From: an uncultured Erysipelotrichaceae bacterium
GTDB taxonomy: Bacteria; Bacillota_I; Bacilli_A; Erysipelotrichales; Erysipelotrichaceae
Reading direction: 5' to 3'
Assembly (NCBI GenBank): GCA_902782955.1
Contig: CACZPD010000177.1
Span: 1 to 12,701 of the forward strand
DNA length: 12,701 bases
Below the pieces are notes generated by a model. That model made no database searches. It saw only the letters and a list, made by a program, of their open reading frames with translations, and was not told the origin of the DNA. A program made the translations under genes and the position numbers. The first letter of the stretch is position 1, and the number at the start of each line of letters is the position of its first letter. Shown piece by piece: positions 1 through 7,215 of the stretch.

Positions 1-401
1 CGTTTTCCTTCCGCGTCCTTTGTATAGATCTCGCTTTTGTTTTCCCTGACATCCACCGTGACATCCATCACCTGGGAAGTGGAGATGATATCCGGATTGC
101 CGCTGCGGAAATCCCTGGCTCTTGTCACAACGAATTTCTTCGCGTTTTCATCGATATAGATCTTTGTTCCGTCACCGAGGATCGCTGTCGGATTAAAGGA
201 AGCGAGCGCTCTTTCGTTCTCCAGACGGTAAGCAAGCTGCTGCTTGATCTCTTCAATTGTCGAAGAACGTCTTTCGCTGAACCACGGGGACAGTTTTGAT
301 GCGCAGTCCTTGCACATGTTGCCGTCGCTCAGTTTTCTGTTGCCGAGAAATTTGATTTCATTGCCGCAGATGCTGCAGTATTTTTTATCGAATAAACCCA
401 T
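1..401 (-). CDS. DUF4428 zinc-ribbon protein, 5' part only
   Basis: The 5' end of a minus-strand gene; the reading frame is open to the window edge, so the C-terminal part is missing. About 133 residues are visible. The protein starts MGLFDKKYCSICGNEIKF and has two CxxC pairs (C9/C12 and C30/C33), which should bind one zinc ion. This arrangement is typical of the DUF4428 domain found at the N-terminus of small Bacillota proteins of unknown role. The part after the zinc ribbon is rich in beta-type sequence and resembles the PH-like region that often follows DUF4428 (weak). The start is well supported: AGGAGG lies 5 bases before the ATG, and a near-consensus promoter sits upstream. It is transcribed separately from thrS because a terminator lies between them. 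No enzymatic motif is seen and no specific function can be assigned. Confidence 0.8.
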   Translation of the reverse strand, partial: MGLFDKKYCSICGNEIKFLGNRKLSDGNMCKDCASKLSPWFSERRSSTIEEIKQQLAYRLENERALASFNPTAILGDGTKIYIDENAKKFVVTRARDFRSGNPDIISTSQVMDVTVDVRENKSEIYTKDAEGK

Positions 402-451
402 GATATCCTCCTTTTCTGCATGATATGACTGACTGGATGTTCGCTGATTTT

Positions 452-479
452 ATTATAGTATGATTTTTTTCTCTGTGAA
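452..479 (-). promoter_or_regulatory. Sigma-A type promoter for the DUF4428 gene
   Basis: On the minus strand TTCACA (474-479; 5 of 6 to TTGACA) is followed after 16 bases by a perfect TATAAT (452-457). The predicted transcript would start near 445 and have a leader of about 44 bases before the ATG at 401. It lies directly downstream of the terminator of the thrS transcript, as expected for a new transcription unit. Confidence 0.75.
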
Positions 480-484
480 ACCGC

Positions 485-510
485 GAAAGAAAACTTCCCT
501 TCCGGGAAGT
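485..510 (-). terminator. Intrinsic terminator of the thrS-TM1266 transcript
   Basis: On the minus strand ACTTCCC, loop GGAA, GGGAAGT form a perfect 7-bp stem (493-499 with 504-510), followed by the U-rich tract TTTCTTTC. It begins about 9 bases after the stop codon of the small regulator gene and separates it from the DUF4428 promoter. Confidence 0.8.
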
Positions 511-518
511 CTTCCTGT

Positions 519-761
519 TTAATCAGAAACTGCCAGCGATACCGCTACGCCGGGAATCGCTTCCAGTTTTTCCTTCAGTTCCTGAATGAGGTCTGCCGGC
601 GCATCCAGCGCAACGGAGATCAGGCTGATCTTCTTTTCACGGTACGGGATGCCCATACGGCCGATGATGTATTCCCCGTACGCATGCAGAACGCCGTTCA
701 GCACTTCTGCTTCTTTTCTGTCTTCTACGATGACTGCCAGTACGGCGATCTTCTTTTCCAT
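519..761 (-). CDS. TM1266-family putative iron-only hydrogenase system regulator
   Basis: An 80-residue protein of the TM1266 family, which has a small ferredoxin-like/ACT-type fold and is annotated as a putative regulator of [FeFe]-hydrogenase systems. The recognisable core is EYIIGRMGIPYREKKISLIS, with the preceding IAVLAVIVEDR strand and a terminal LPGV-type turn (here IPGVAVSLA). I chose the second ATG (761) because GGAGGAA lies just before it. The first ATG (773) is only 3 bases after the thrS stop and has no Shine-Dalgarno sequence of its own; using it adds MEEN. The gene follows thrS by 15 bases with no promoter or terminator between them, so it should be made from the T-box-controlled thrS transcript. 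No hydrogenase or hydEFG gene is visible in the window. Family identity is fairly sure; the regulatory role is known only by association. Confidence 0.8.
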   Translation of the reverse strand: MEKKIAVLAVIVEDRKEAEVLNGVLHAYGEYIIGRMGIPYREKKISLISVALDAPADLIQELKEKLEAIPGVAVSLAVSD

Positions 762-776
762 GTTTTCCTCCATGTG

Positions 777-2540
777 TTACTGCGGCATTACCTTGCCGTC
801 GATTTCCGCGTGCACCGCATCCAGGAATTCCTGCAGGCTCATCTTCGTTTCCTGACGGGAACCGTATCTTCTGACCGTGACGGAGCCTGATTCCTTTTCA
901 CCGTCACCGACAACGATCTCCACCGGGATCTTTTTGATCTGCGCTTCACGGATCCGGTATCCGAGTTTTTCATTTCTGGCATCGACTTCCGTACGGATGC
1001 CTTCACGTTTCATGCGCGCTGCCACTTCTTCCGCGTATTCCCTGTGGTTTTCGGGAGATACCGGGATGACGACAGCCTGACGCGGTGCCAGCCAGAGAGG
1101 CAGGTTTCCTTTCGTCTCTTCCAGCAGGAATGCTACGAAGCGGTCGATGGAGCCGAGGATCGCCCTGTGGATGACGACCGGACGTGCCTTGGAACCGTCG
1201 GAGTCGACATATTCCAGTTCAAAACGTTCCGGCAGCTGGTAATCCAGCTGGATCGTGGAAAGCGTTACATCATGGCCGAGCGCGCTTCTTACCTGCACGT
1301 CGATCTTCGGTCCGTAGAATGCGGCCTCCCCTTCCGCCTCGTAATATTTGACACCCATCTCCTGGATGACCTTGCGCAGTTCCGCTTCACTTCTTTCCCA
1401 GAGTTCATCATTGCCGAAATACTTCTCCGTATTTTCCTTATCACGCAGGGAAAGACGGAATTCATACTCCTTGAAACCGAAATCGCGGTAAACATCGAGC
1501 ACCAGCTGCGTTACAGCCTTGATCTCGTCAGCGATCTGGTCCGGACGGCAGAACAGATGGGAGTCGTTCTGCGTGAATGCGCGTGAACGTTCAATACCCG
1601 TCAGCGCCCCGCCTGCTTCGAAACGGAAATCATTCGCGATCTCGGCAATGCGCACCGGCAGGTCACGGTAGGAATGCAGTTTTGATTTATACATGATCAT
1701 GTGTTCCGGGCAGTTCATCGGACGCAGGACATATTCGTCCCCTTCCCGCTTCATGATCGGGAACATGTCGTCTTTATAATGTTCCAGATGGCCGCTGACC
1801 TTATACAGTTTCGTGCTCGCGACGGACGGCGTCATGACATGCACATAGCCCTGCGCAAGTTCCTTGTCCATGATGTAGTCAGACAGGAGCCTGCGGATCG
1901 TGAAGCCGTTCGGCAGCCACATCGGCAGACCGGATCCGACAACATCGGAGAACATGAACATTTCCAGTTCCCTGCCGAGTTTTCTGTGATCTCTCTGCTT
2001 GGCGTCTTCCAGGTCATTCAGATGATCCTGCAGGTCTTCAGCGGTCGGCAGACATACGCCGTAGATCCTCTGCAGCACCTTGTTGTTCTTATCGCCTTTC
2101 CAGTATGCGCCGGAATGTTTCGTCAGCTTGAAGTTCTTCAGCATCTTGCAGTTGTCCACGTGCGGTCCGCGGCAGAGATCCGTAAAGTCACCCTGTGAAT
2201 AACAGGAAATGACCGTTTCGTTCTCATCCATCCTGGAGATCAGGTCGACCTTGTACGGATCGTCACCGAACATCTCGAGAGCTTCTTCCTTCGACAGTTC
2301 GCGGCGCACGATCTTCTTGCCGTCCTTGGCGATCTTCTTCATTTCCTTTTCGATCTTCGGCAGGTCATCGTCACGGATGACCTCATCGCCCAGGTCGATA
2401 TCGTAGTAGAAGCCTTCCTCTACGACCGGACCTACCCAGAACTTGGCCTGCGGATACAGATGCTTGACAGCCTGCGCCATCATGTGCGCGCAGCTGTGAT
2501 TCAGCGTGTTCAGACTTGCGTCTTCCTTGAAATTTCTCAT
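777..2540 (-). CDS. thrS: Threonyl-tRNA synthetase lacking the TGS domain
   Basis: Charges tRNA-Thr with threonine in the cytoplasm; class II synthetase, 587 residues against about 640 in E. coli or B. subtilis. The shortfall is at the N-terminus: the protein begins almost at the editing domain, with HSCAH (H15, H19) and its partner CRGPH (C123, H127), which deacylate Ser-tRNA-Thr. The usual TGS domain of about 60 residues is absent. The catalytic core is intact: zinc ligands in MNCPEH (about C276), NDSH (about H328) and VIHRAILGS (about H458), and motif 2 around FRFEAGGALTG. The C-terminal anticodon-binding domain runs from about residue 480 to the end. The start is firm: AGGAGGGG lies 7 bases before the ATG, and the DNA upstream is a T-box leader, leaving no room for a TGS. 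Expression is controlled by that T-box. Confidence 0.96.
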   Translation of the reverse strand: MRNFKEDASLNTLNHSCAHMMAQAVKHLYPQAKFWVGPVVEEGFYYDIDLGDEVIRDDDLPKIEKEMKKIAKDGKKIVRRELSKEEALEMFGDDPYKVDLISRMDENETVISCYSQGDFTDLCRGPHVDNCKMLKNFKLTKHSGAYWKGDKNNKVLQRIYGVCLPTAEDLQDHLNDLEDAKQRDHRKLGRELEMFMFSDVVGSGLPMWLPNGFTIRRLLSDYIMDKELAQGYVHVMTPSVASTKLYKVSGHLEHYKDDMFPIMKREGDEYVLRPMNCPEHMIMYKSKLHSYRDLPVRIAEIANDFRFEAGGALTGIERSRAFTQNDSHLFCRPDQIADEIKAVTQLVLDVYRDFGFKEYEFRLSLRDKENTEKYFGNDELWERSEAELRKVIQEMGVKYYEAEGEAAFYGPKIDVQVRSALGHDVTLSTIQLDYQLPERFELEYVDSDGSKARPVVIHRAILGSIDRFVAFLLEETKGNLPLWLAPRQAVVIPVSPENHREYAEEVAARMKREGIRTEVDARNEKLGYRIREAQIKKIPVEIVVGDGEKESGSVTVRRYGSRQETKMSLQEFLDAVHAEIDGKVMPQ

Positions 2541-2790
2541 AATCGTTCCCCTCCTGAAATAAAAAACGTCCTTATCGCTAAGGACGTCATCATATGCAAC
2601 GCGGTACCACCTTACTTCCCGTACGGATCCCGTACGGACTCTTCATTCGTCTTTAACGCAGACCTGCGTCACCGATTAAGGCACTGTTCACTAGGTGGTA
2701 ATCTGCTTTGTTTCGACTGCCTTACATCACCCGGCAGACTTTCTGTATCCACGCATGCAGATCATGTCCTGATCATCACATTTCTTTTTC
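2541..2790 (-). ncRNA. Threonine T-box riboswitch leader of thrS
   Basis: A complete T-box leader between the thrS promoter and start codon. Stem I carries the conserved AGAAAGTCTG-type element, with a CTGCC/GGCAG distal stem, and an ATCTGC/GCAGAT helix that opens into a specifier loop with ACC (2697-2699), a threonine codon, followed by A. A hairpin ACGCAG/CTGCGT and a second hairpin of two CCGTACGG palindromes (2619-2637; probable stem III) follow. The T-box element AAGGTGGTACCGCG (2600-2613) can pair through TAAGG with CCTTA further on, forming the antiterminator that competes with the terminator at 2561-2588. Uncharged tRNA-Thr(GGU) should allow readthrough into thrS. Helices were paired by eye, and the lowest part of stem I is not clear. 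Confidence 0.93.
2561..2588 (-). terminator. T-box regulated terminator
   Basis: On the minus strand ACGTCCTTA, loop GCGA, TAAGGACGT form a perfect 9-bp stem (2566-2574 with 2579-2587) running into TTTTTT. The 5' arm overlaps the CCTTA needed for the antiterminator, so the two structures exclude each other. It sits just before the thrS ribosome binding site (2548-2555). It is also the first clear terminator downstream of polC. Confidence 0.92.
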
Positions 2791-2791
2791 T

Positions 2792-2821
2792 GTTATACTT
2801 CCGAAAACCTTCTTTTGTCAA
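2792..2821 (-). promoter_or_regulatory. Sigma-A type promoter of the thrS T-box leader
   Basis: On the minus strand a perfect TTGACA (2816-2821) is followed after 18 bases by TATAAC (2792-2797). The predicted transcript start is near 2785, just before stem I of the T-box. The -35 hexamer starts 6 bases after the polC stop codon, and no terminator separates the two. Confidence 0.8.
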
Positions 2822-2827
2822 GCAGAT

Positions 2828-5800
2828 TCAGAACAGAGACATCTGATTTGTTTCCTGCAGGCTGCCGAGGCATCCCATCTGGTCCAGTTTCTTGAGAAGC
2901 GTGGCCGAGATCTGCGTCCTTCTGAGCAGGTCTTCCTTGGACAGGAAATCATTTTCCTCCCTTGCCGCAACGATGGAACGGGCAACGTTCTCTCCGAGTC
3001 CGTCCATAACAGAGAACGGCGGGATCAGGCATTTCGGATCAGCCGGATCCGTCGTGAACCTGGTTGCCTGGCTCTTCTTCAGGGAAATGTTGCCGATGGT
3101 GAATCCGCGGGCATACAGTTCCTCGCAGACTTCCAGCGTTCCCAGAAGCGCCTTTTCCTTATTGGTAACCGGATTGGACGAACTGTATTCATTCTGCCTT
3201 CTGCGGATATCATCCATGCGCGCACGCACCTGGACAAGACCTTTGGTCATCGTCTCGATCTCATAGGCGTCGCAGCGCAGCGAGAGATACTGGATATAGA
3301 AGCTCACCGGATCATGTACCTTGTACCAGGCAACACGCACGCCCATCATGACATATGCGACCGCATGCGCCTTCGGGAACATGTATTTGATCTTCTTGCA
3401 GGAACCGATATACCATTCCGGCACATGGTGTTCCTTCATCTTCTTTTCCTGGTCCGGCGTCAGGCCTTTGCCCTTTCGCACACATTCCATGATCTGGAAA
3501 GCGTCTGCCGGTTCCAGCTCCTTGTTGAGCAGATAGGTCATGATATCATCACGGCATCCGATGACTTCATCGAGCGGATGTCCGGCCCGTACAAGATCCT
3601 GGGAGTTGTTGGCCCATACGTCAGTACCATGGGAAAGACCGGAAATGATGACCAGGTCGCTGAATTTCTTCGGTCTTGTTTCCTCCAGCATGTTCCGGGT
3701 GATCCGGGTGCCGAATTCCGGCAGGCCCAGCGCGCCGGTCTCCTGCTTGTAGATGCGCGGATCTGCGTGCAGGGCATCGTCTGATGAGAACAGGCTCAGT
3801 GTTTCCGGATCATTCATCGGCACATCCAGCGGGTTCATTTCGGATACTTCCGAAAGAAGCTTCATCGCCGTCGGATCGACATGTCCGAGAATATCGAATT
3901 TCAGTACGTTGTCATGGATGTCATGGAAGTCGTAATGCGTCGTTTTCCATTCCGAATTGGGATCGTTCGCCGGATACTGCACAGGCGTGAAATCTTCCGC
4001 CACGAACTGGTCCGGGACGATGATGATTCCACCGGGGTGCTGTCCTGTCGTACGTTTGACATCCTGGCAGCCGCTCACGAGATAATCCTTCATGACCGGA
4101 CGCATATTGGTGATATTCATCTTTTCGCAGTATCCAAGCACATAGCCGTATGCAGTCCTTTCCTGCACACCGCCGATCGTACCGGCACGGAAAGCATGAT
4201 CCTCACCGAAAACCTCTTTGGTAAATGCATGCGCCTTTGCCTGGTACTCGTTGGAAAAGTTCAGATCGATATCAGGCACCTTGTCGCCATGGAAGCCCAG
4301 GAACGTCTCAAACGGGATGTTGTGACCGTTCCCCCTGATCCTTGCGCCGCAGTGCGGGCAGGTGATATCGGGCAGGTCAAAACCGGATTTGACATCCGGA
4401 TCATCGATCCATTCGCTGTAATGACACTGCGGACATACATAATGCGGCTGGAGCGGGTTGACTTCCGTAATGCCGGACATGGTCGCTGTAAAGGAGGACC
4501 CGACAGATCCCCTGGATCCGACGACATAGCCGTCCTCATTGGACTTTTTGACCAGCAGATGGGAAATATAGTAGTTCACCGCGTATCCCGCTTCGATAAT
4601 GGCATGCAGCTCACGGTCAAGACGGTCGGTGACCTGGTGCGGGATCTCCCCGTTGAATTCATATGTTTTTTTAGCAGTATCGTAACAGACCTGCCTCAGT
4701 TTATCGTTCGCGCCTTCGATATGCGGCGGATAGGTTCCCTGCGGGACCGGGATGATCTCATCGACCATGTCAAAGATCATGTTCGGATTGTGTATGACGA
4801 TCTCATCGATCAGTTCCTCGTCATCCAGCCATGCGAATTCGCGGATCATTTCATCCGTCAGCCGTATATGCTGGTCGGGATTCTTCGTCCGCATGCGCAG
4901 GTCATCATTGCGGATGAACAGCGGATGCGTGACACCGCCGACACCCTGTGCCGTGATATAAACATCGCGGAAGATCTTCTGGTCCTTCCGGCAGTAATGC
5001 GCGTCACTGTCCGCGACGACCGGTATATTCAGTTTCTTCGCGGTATCTATGATCCGCCTGATCACCGTCTTCAGACGTTCGGTATCGGGCAGATTGCCCA
5101 GGGCGATCTCAATGGAATAATTGCTCAGGGGCTGTATCTCGATATAATCGTAGAATTTCATTGCCTCTTCAAGCCGGGCGTCATCCCCGTTCTTGGCGAG
5201 TTCAAATACTTCCCCGTTGAGACATGCGGAACCGACAAGCAGGTTCTCGCGGCACTTCATGAGGGATGACCGCAGAAGCCTCGGCTCTGCTGCCGCATCC
5301 CCTTCCGAAGCTGCTTTGCCGGTAACGGCAAGCGTTTTTGTATAGGTTTCCGTGATCAGCTGGTACAGCTGTTTTAGGCCGGCCTGGTTCTTTGCGATCA
5401 CGCACACATGGCTCTTGCGTACTTTCCGGAATGCTGTTTCATCCTGGATCTTGTGCTGGAGGTCCGCGATCGTACGGACATCGTACTTCGTCCGGGCATC
5501 GTTAAGCAGGCAGAGGAAAACATTGGCCAGCACCTCGGCATCATAATCCGCCCTATGGGCGATCTCCTCATCGTAGGCGATCCGGTAATTCCGGGCAATA
5601 TTGCCGAGTCTGTAATAACTTCTGTCCCTGAGAATGGCGCGTGACATATCCAGGGTATCGATGACCGCATTCTTGAGCGGCTGTTTTCCGCAGCGCCGCA
5701 GTTCCTCATTGAAGAAATGGTAGTCAAACGAAGCGTTGTGGGCTACAAGGACACCGTCCCCGATCCATGCCGTCAGATCATCCGCAGCTTCCGCGAAGCT

Positions 5801-7162
5801 CTGCGCATCCCCCACCATAGCATTGGTGATATTGGTCTTGGATGTAATGAACGGGGGAATGCTGACAGGCGGCTTGATGAACATCTGCCGGGTGTCAATG
5901 ACTGTCCCGTTCTTCATCTTTACCGCGCCGAATTCGATGATATGGTCATATTTGCAGCTGAGGCCTGTCGTTTCCAGGTCGTAGATGACAAATGTACAGT
6001 CATCCAGTTTTCTGTCATTTTCGTTGTAAACGATGGCAAGCGTATCGTTCGTCAGGTTCATTTCACAGCCGAGTCCGACCTTGAATTTCCGTTCCGGATC
6101 TGACTTTTTCAGACCGCGTGCTTTATTGAATGCTTTTACGAACGACTGCACATCCGCATGATCCGTCAGGAAAAAGCCGCGGTGGCCGATATCCCAGAAA
6201 TACTGGACGATCGATCCAATATCGCAGACACCGTCCATCTCCGACATGTTGGAATGCATATGGAGCTCGACCCTTTTCTCTTCAGCCGTATCTGTTATCT
6301 TTTCCTTTTCCAGCACTTCCGCCGATGAAGCCCTGAATGTCAGGGCATTCATATAGGCGTTGTTTTCAAAACTGCCGTGGAAGCGCACGAGGTCATTGAT
6401 CTTGATCGCCCCGAGATCTTCCCGTGTTGTGAAACGGTCTTCAAAACGCTGCACGATGATGGCATCCGTTCCATCATAGACACTCAGGGACTGGATCAGT
6501 TTCTTCTGCTTTGTTTCTCTTTCTTCCTTGGCGAAAACGACCGCGTCAAACTGCACATCCTGTACCGGGTCAAACACTTCGCTCAGTTTGACGACCGGAT
6601 AGTCTTTTGGTTTCAGGCGTGTATACCGTTTTCTCGGCTGCGGTGCCTCTTCTTCCTTCACCGGTATATTCTCCACCATCAGCGGTTCCGTATCATTGCG
6701 CTTTGTTTTCTGTTTTGCAAAACGGAGCGTGATATCATTCATACCGATCGTCCCGAGGTAGCGCAGGATCTCCTCCTCATGCGCGGATGCGGCTTCCGCT
6801 TCCTTTTCGTCTGTGAAAAGGAAATCGATCCGGTGCTTCTTTTCATCATACCGGAATGTGTCAGTCGCAAGGAAAGAATACGATGAATCCATCGTATACA
6901 GCGCATCCAGGTATTTCCTGAGATCCGTATTGCGGATGTTGCAGGAATCACATGTGACGGCCAGTTCGATCCGAGCTCCTGTTTTTTCCTTCAGCGTACC
7001 GCTGATCTGTTCATACAGATCAAATGGAAGGATATTGGGACTGTGCACGGTGATGCACAGACGCTGATCCTTCCGGTAGAATTTCAGTTCGGTGATCTCA
7101 ATATTGTCAATAGACGGATCCGCCGCTAAAGCCGGATCCATGATTTCCTTCAGTCGTTTCAT
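2828..7162 (-). CDS. polC: DNA polymerase III PolC-type alpha subunit
   Basis: Gram-positive replicative DNA polymerase, 1444 residues (B. subtilis PolC 1437). Domain order: N-terminal region (1-180); OB fold (about 185-285); PHP domain opening with HMHSNMSEMDGV (about 301) and resuming after the exonuclease; DEDDh 3'-5' proofreading exonuclease (about 385-560) with YDLETTG, HNASFD and HRADYDAE all intact; then the polymerase core with VGSRGSVGSS (about 881), a zinc finger CPQC...CPHC (C910, C913, C935, C938), and catalytic aspartates in PDIDLNF (D964, D966) and KFDILGH (D1090). A C-terminal helix-hairpin-helix-type part follows. The start is uncertain: ATG 7162 has no Shine-Dalgarno sequence and would be nearly leaderless from the likely promoter, whereas ATG 7141 (MDPALAAD) has AAGGA 4 bases before it. 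I kept 7162 because the extra residues read as a natural PolC N-terminus. Confidence 0.97.
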   Translation of the reverse strand: MKRLKEIMDPALAADPSIDNIEITELKFYRKDQRLCITVHSPNILPFDLYEQISGTLKEKTGARIELAVTCDSCNIRNTDLRKYLDALYTMDSSYSFLATDTFRYDEKKHRIDFLFTDEKEAEAASAHEEEILRYLGTIGMNDITLRFAKQKTKRNDTEPLMVENIPVKEEEAPQPRKRYTRLKPKDYPVVKLSEVFDPVQDVQFDAVVFAKEERETKQKKLIQSLSVYDGTDAIIVQRFEDRFTTREDLGAIKINDLVRFHGSFENNAYMNALTFRASSAEVLEKEKITDTAEEKRVELHMHSNMSEMDGVCDIGSIVQYFWDIGHRGFFLTDHADVQSFVKAFNKARGLKKSDPERKFKVGLGCEMNLTNDTLAIVYNENDRKLDDCTFVIYDLETTGLSCKYDHIIEFGAVKMKNGTVIDTRQMFIKPPVSIPPFITSKTNITNAMVGDAQSFAEAADDLTAWIGDGVLVAHNASFDYHFFNEELRRCGKQPLKNAVIDTLDMSRAILRDRSYYRLGNIARNYRIAYDEEIAHRADYDAEVLANVFLCLLNDARTKYDVRTIADLQHKIQDETAFRKVRKSHVCVIAKNQAGLKQLYQLITETYTKTLAVTGKAASEGDAAAEPRLLRSSLMKCRENLLVGSACLNGEVFELAKNGDDARLEEAMKFYDYIEIQPLSNYSIEIALGNLPDTERLKTVIRRIIDTAKKLNIPVVADSDAHYCRKDQKIFRDVYITAQGVGGVTHPLFIRNDDLRMRTKNPDQHIRLTDEMIREFAWLDDEELIDEIVIHNPNMIFDMVDEIIPVPQGTYPPHIEGANDKLRQVCYDTAKKTYEFNGEIPHQVTDRLDRELHAIIEAGYAVNYYISHLLVKKSNEDGYVVGSRGSVGSSFTATMSGITEVNPLQPHYVCPQCHYSEWIDDPDVKSGFDLPDITCPHCGARIRGNGHNIPFETFLGFHGDKVPDIDLNFSNEYQAKAHAFTKEVFGEDHAFRAGTIGGVQERTAYGYVLGYCEKMNITNMRPVMKDYLVSGCQDVKRTTGQHPGGIIIVPDQFVAEDFTPVQYPANDPNSEWKTTHYDFHDIHDNVLKFDILGHVDPTAMKLLSEVSEMNPLDVPMNDPETLSLFSSDDALHADPRIYKQETGALGLPEFGTRITRNMLEETRPKKFSDLVIISGLSHGTDVWANNSQDLVRAGHPLDEVIGCRDDIMTYLLNKELEPADAFQIMECVRKGKGLTPDQEKKMKEHHVPEWYIGSCKKIKYMFPKAHAVAYVMMGVRVAWYKVHDPVSFYIQYLSLRCDAYEIETMTKGLVQVRARMDDIRRRQNEYSSSNPVTNKEKALLGTLEVCEELYARGFTIGNISLKKSQATRFTTDPADPKCLIPPFSVMDGLGENVARSIVAAREENDFLSKEDLLRRTQISATLLKKLDQMGCLGSLQETNQMSLF

Positions 7163-7172
7163 AGCAAAAAAT

Positions 7173-7202
7173 ATTCTATCATACTCCGGGGTTTTCCGTG
7201 AA
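7173..7202 (-). promoter_or_regulatory. Probable extended -10 promoter of polC
   Basis: On the minus strand TATG-A-TAGAAT (7173-7183) matches the Gram-positive extended -10 pattern TRTG-N-TATAAT with one mismatch in the hexamer. TTCACG (7197-7202; 4 of 6 to TTGACA) lies 18 bases upstream. Transcription would begin near 7166, giving a leader of about 4 bases to ATG 7162 or about 25 bases to ATG 7141. Read by eye only. Confidence 0.5.
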
Positions 7203-7215
7203 AAAACATCTGCCT

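Noticed and set aside
762..773. First ATG of the TM1266-family gene
   Set aside because: It is 3 bases after the thrS stop without its own Shine-Dalgarno sequence, whereas GGAGGAA precedes the second ATG.
2618..2638. Twin CCGTACGG palindromes as a DNA operator
   Set aside because: They lie inside the T-box leader, just before the T-box element, and form an 8-bp RNA hairpin that fits stem III, so a protein-binding operator is not needed to explain them.
2708..3784. A 358-codon plus-strand open frame across the polC end and thrS leader
   Set aside because: It overlaps the T-box stem I and conserved PolC sequence and has no recognisable protein features.
3881..5269. A 462-codon open frame on the plus strand
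   Set aside because: It lies wholly inside polC on the opposite strand. The PolC frame carries all expected motifs, and the plus frame gives no recognisable domain, so it is a codon-bias shadow.
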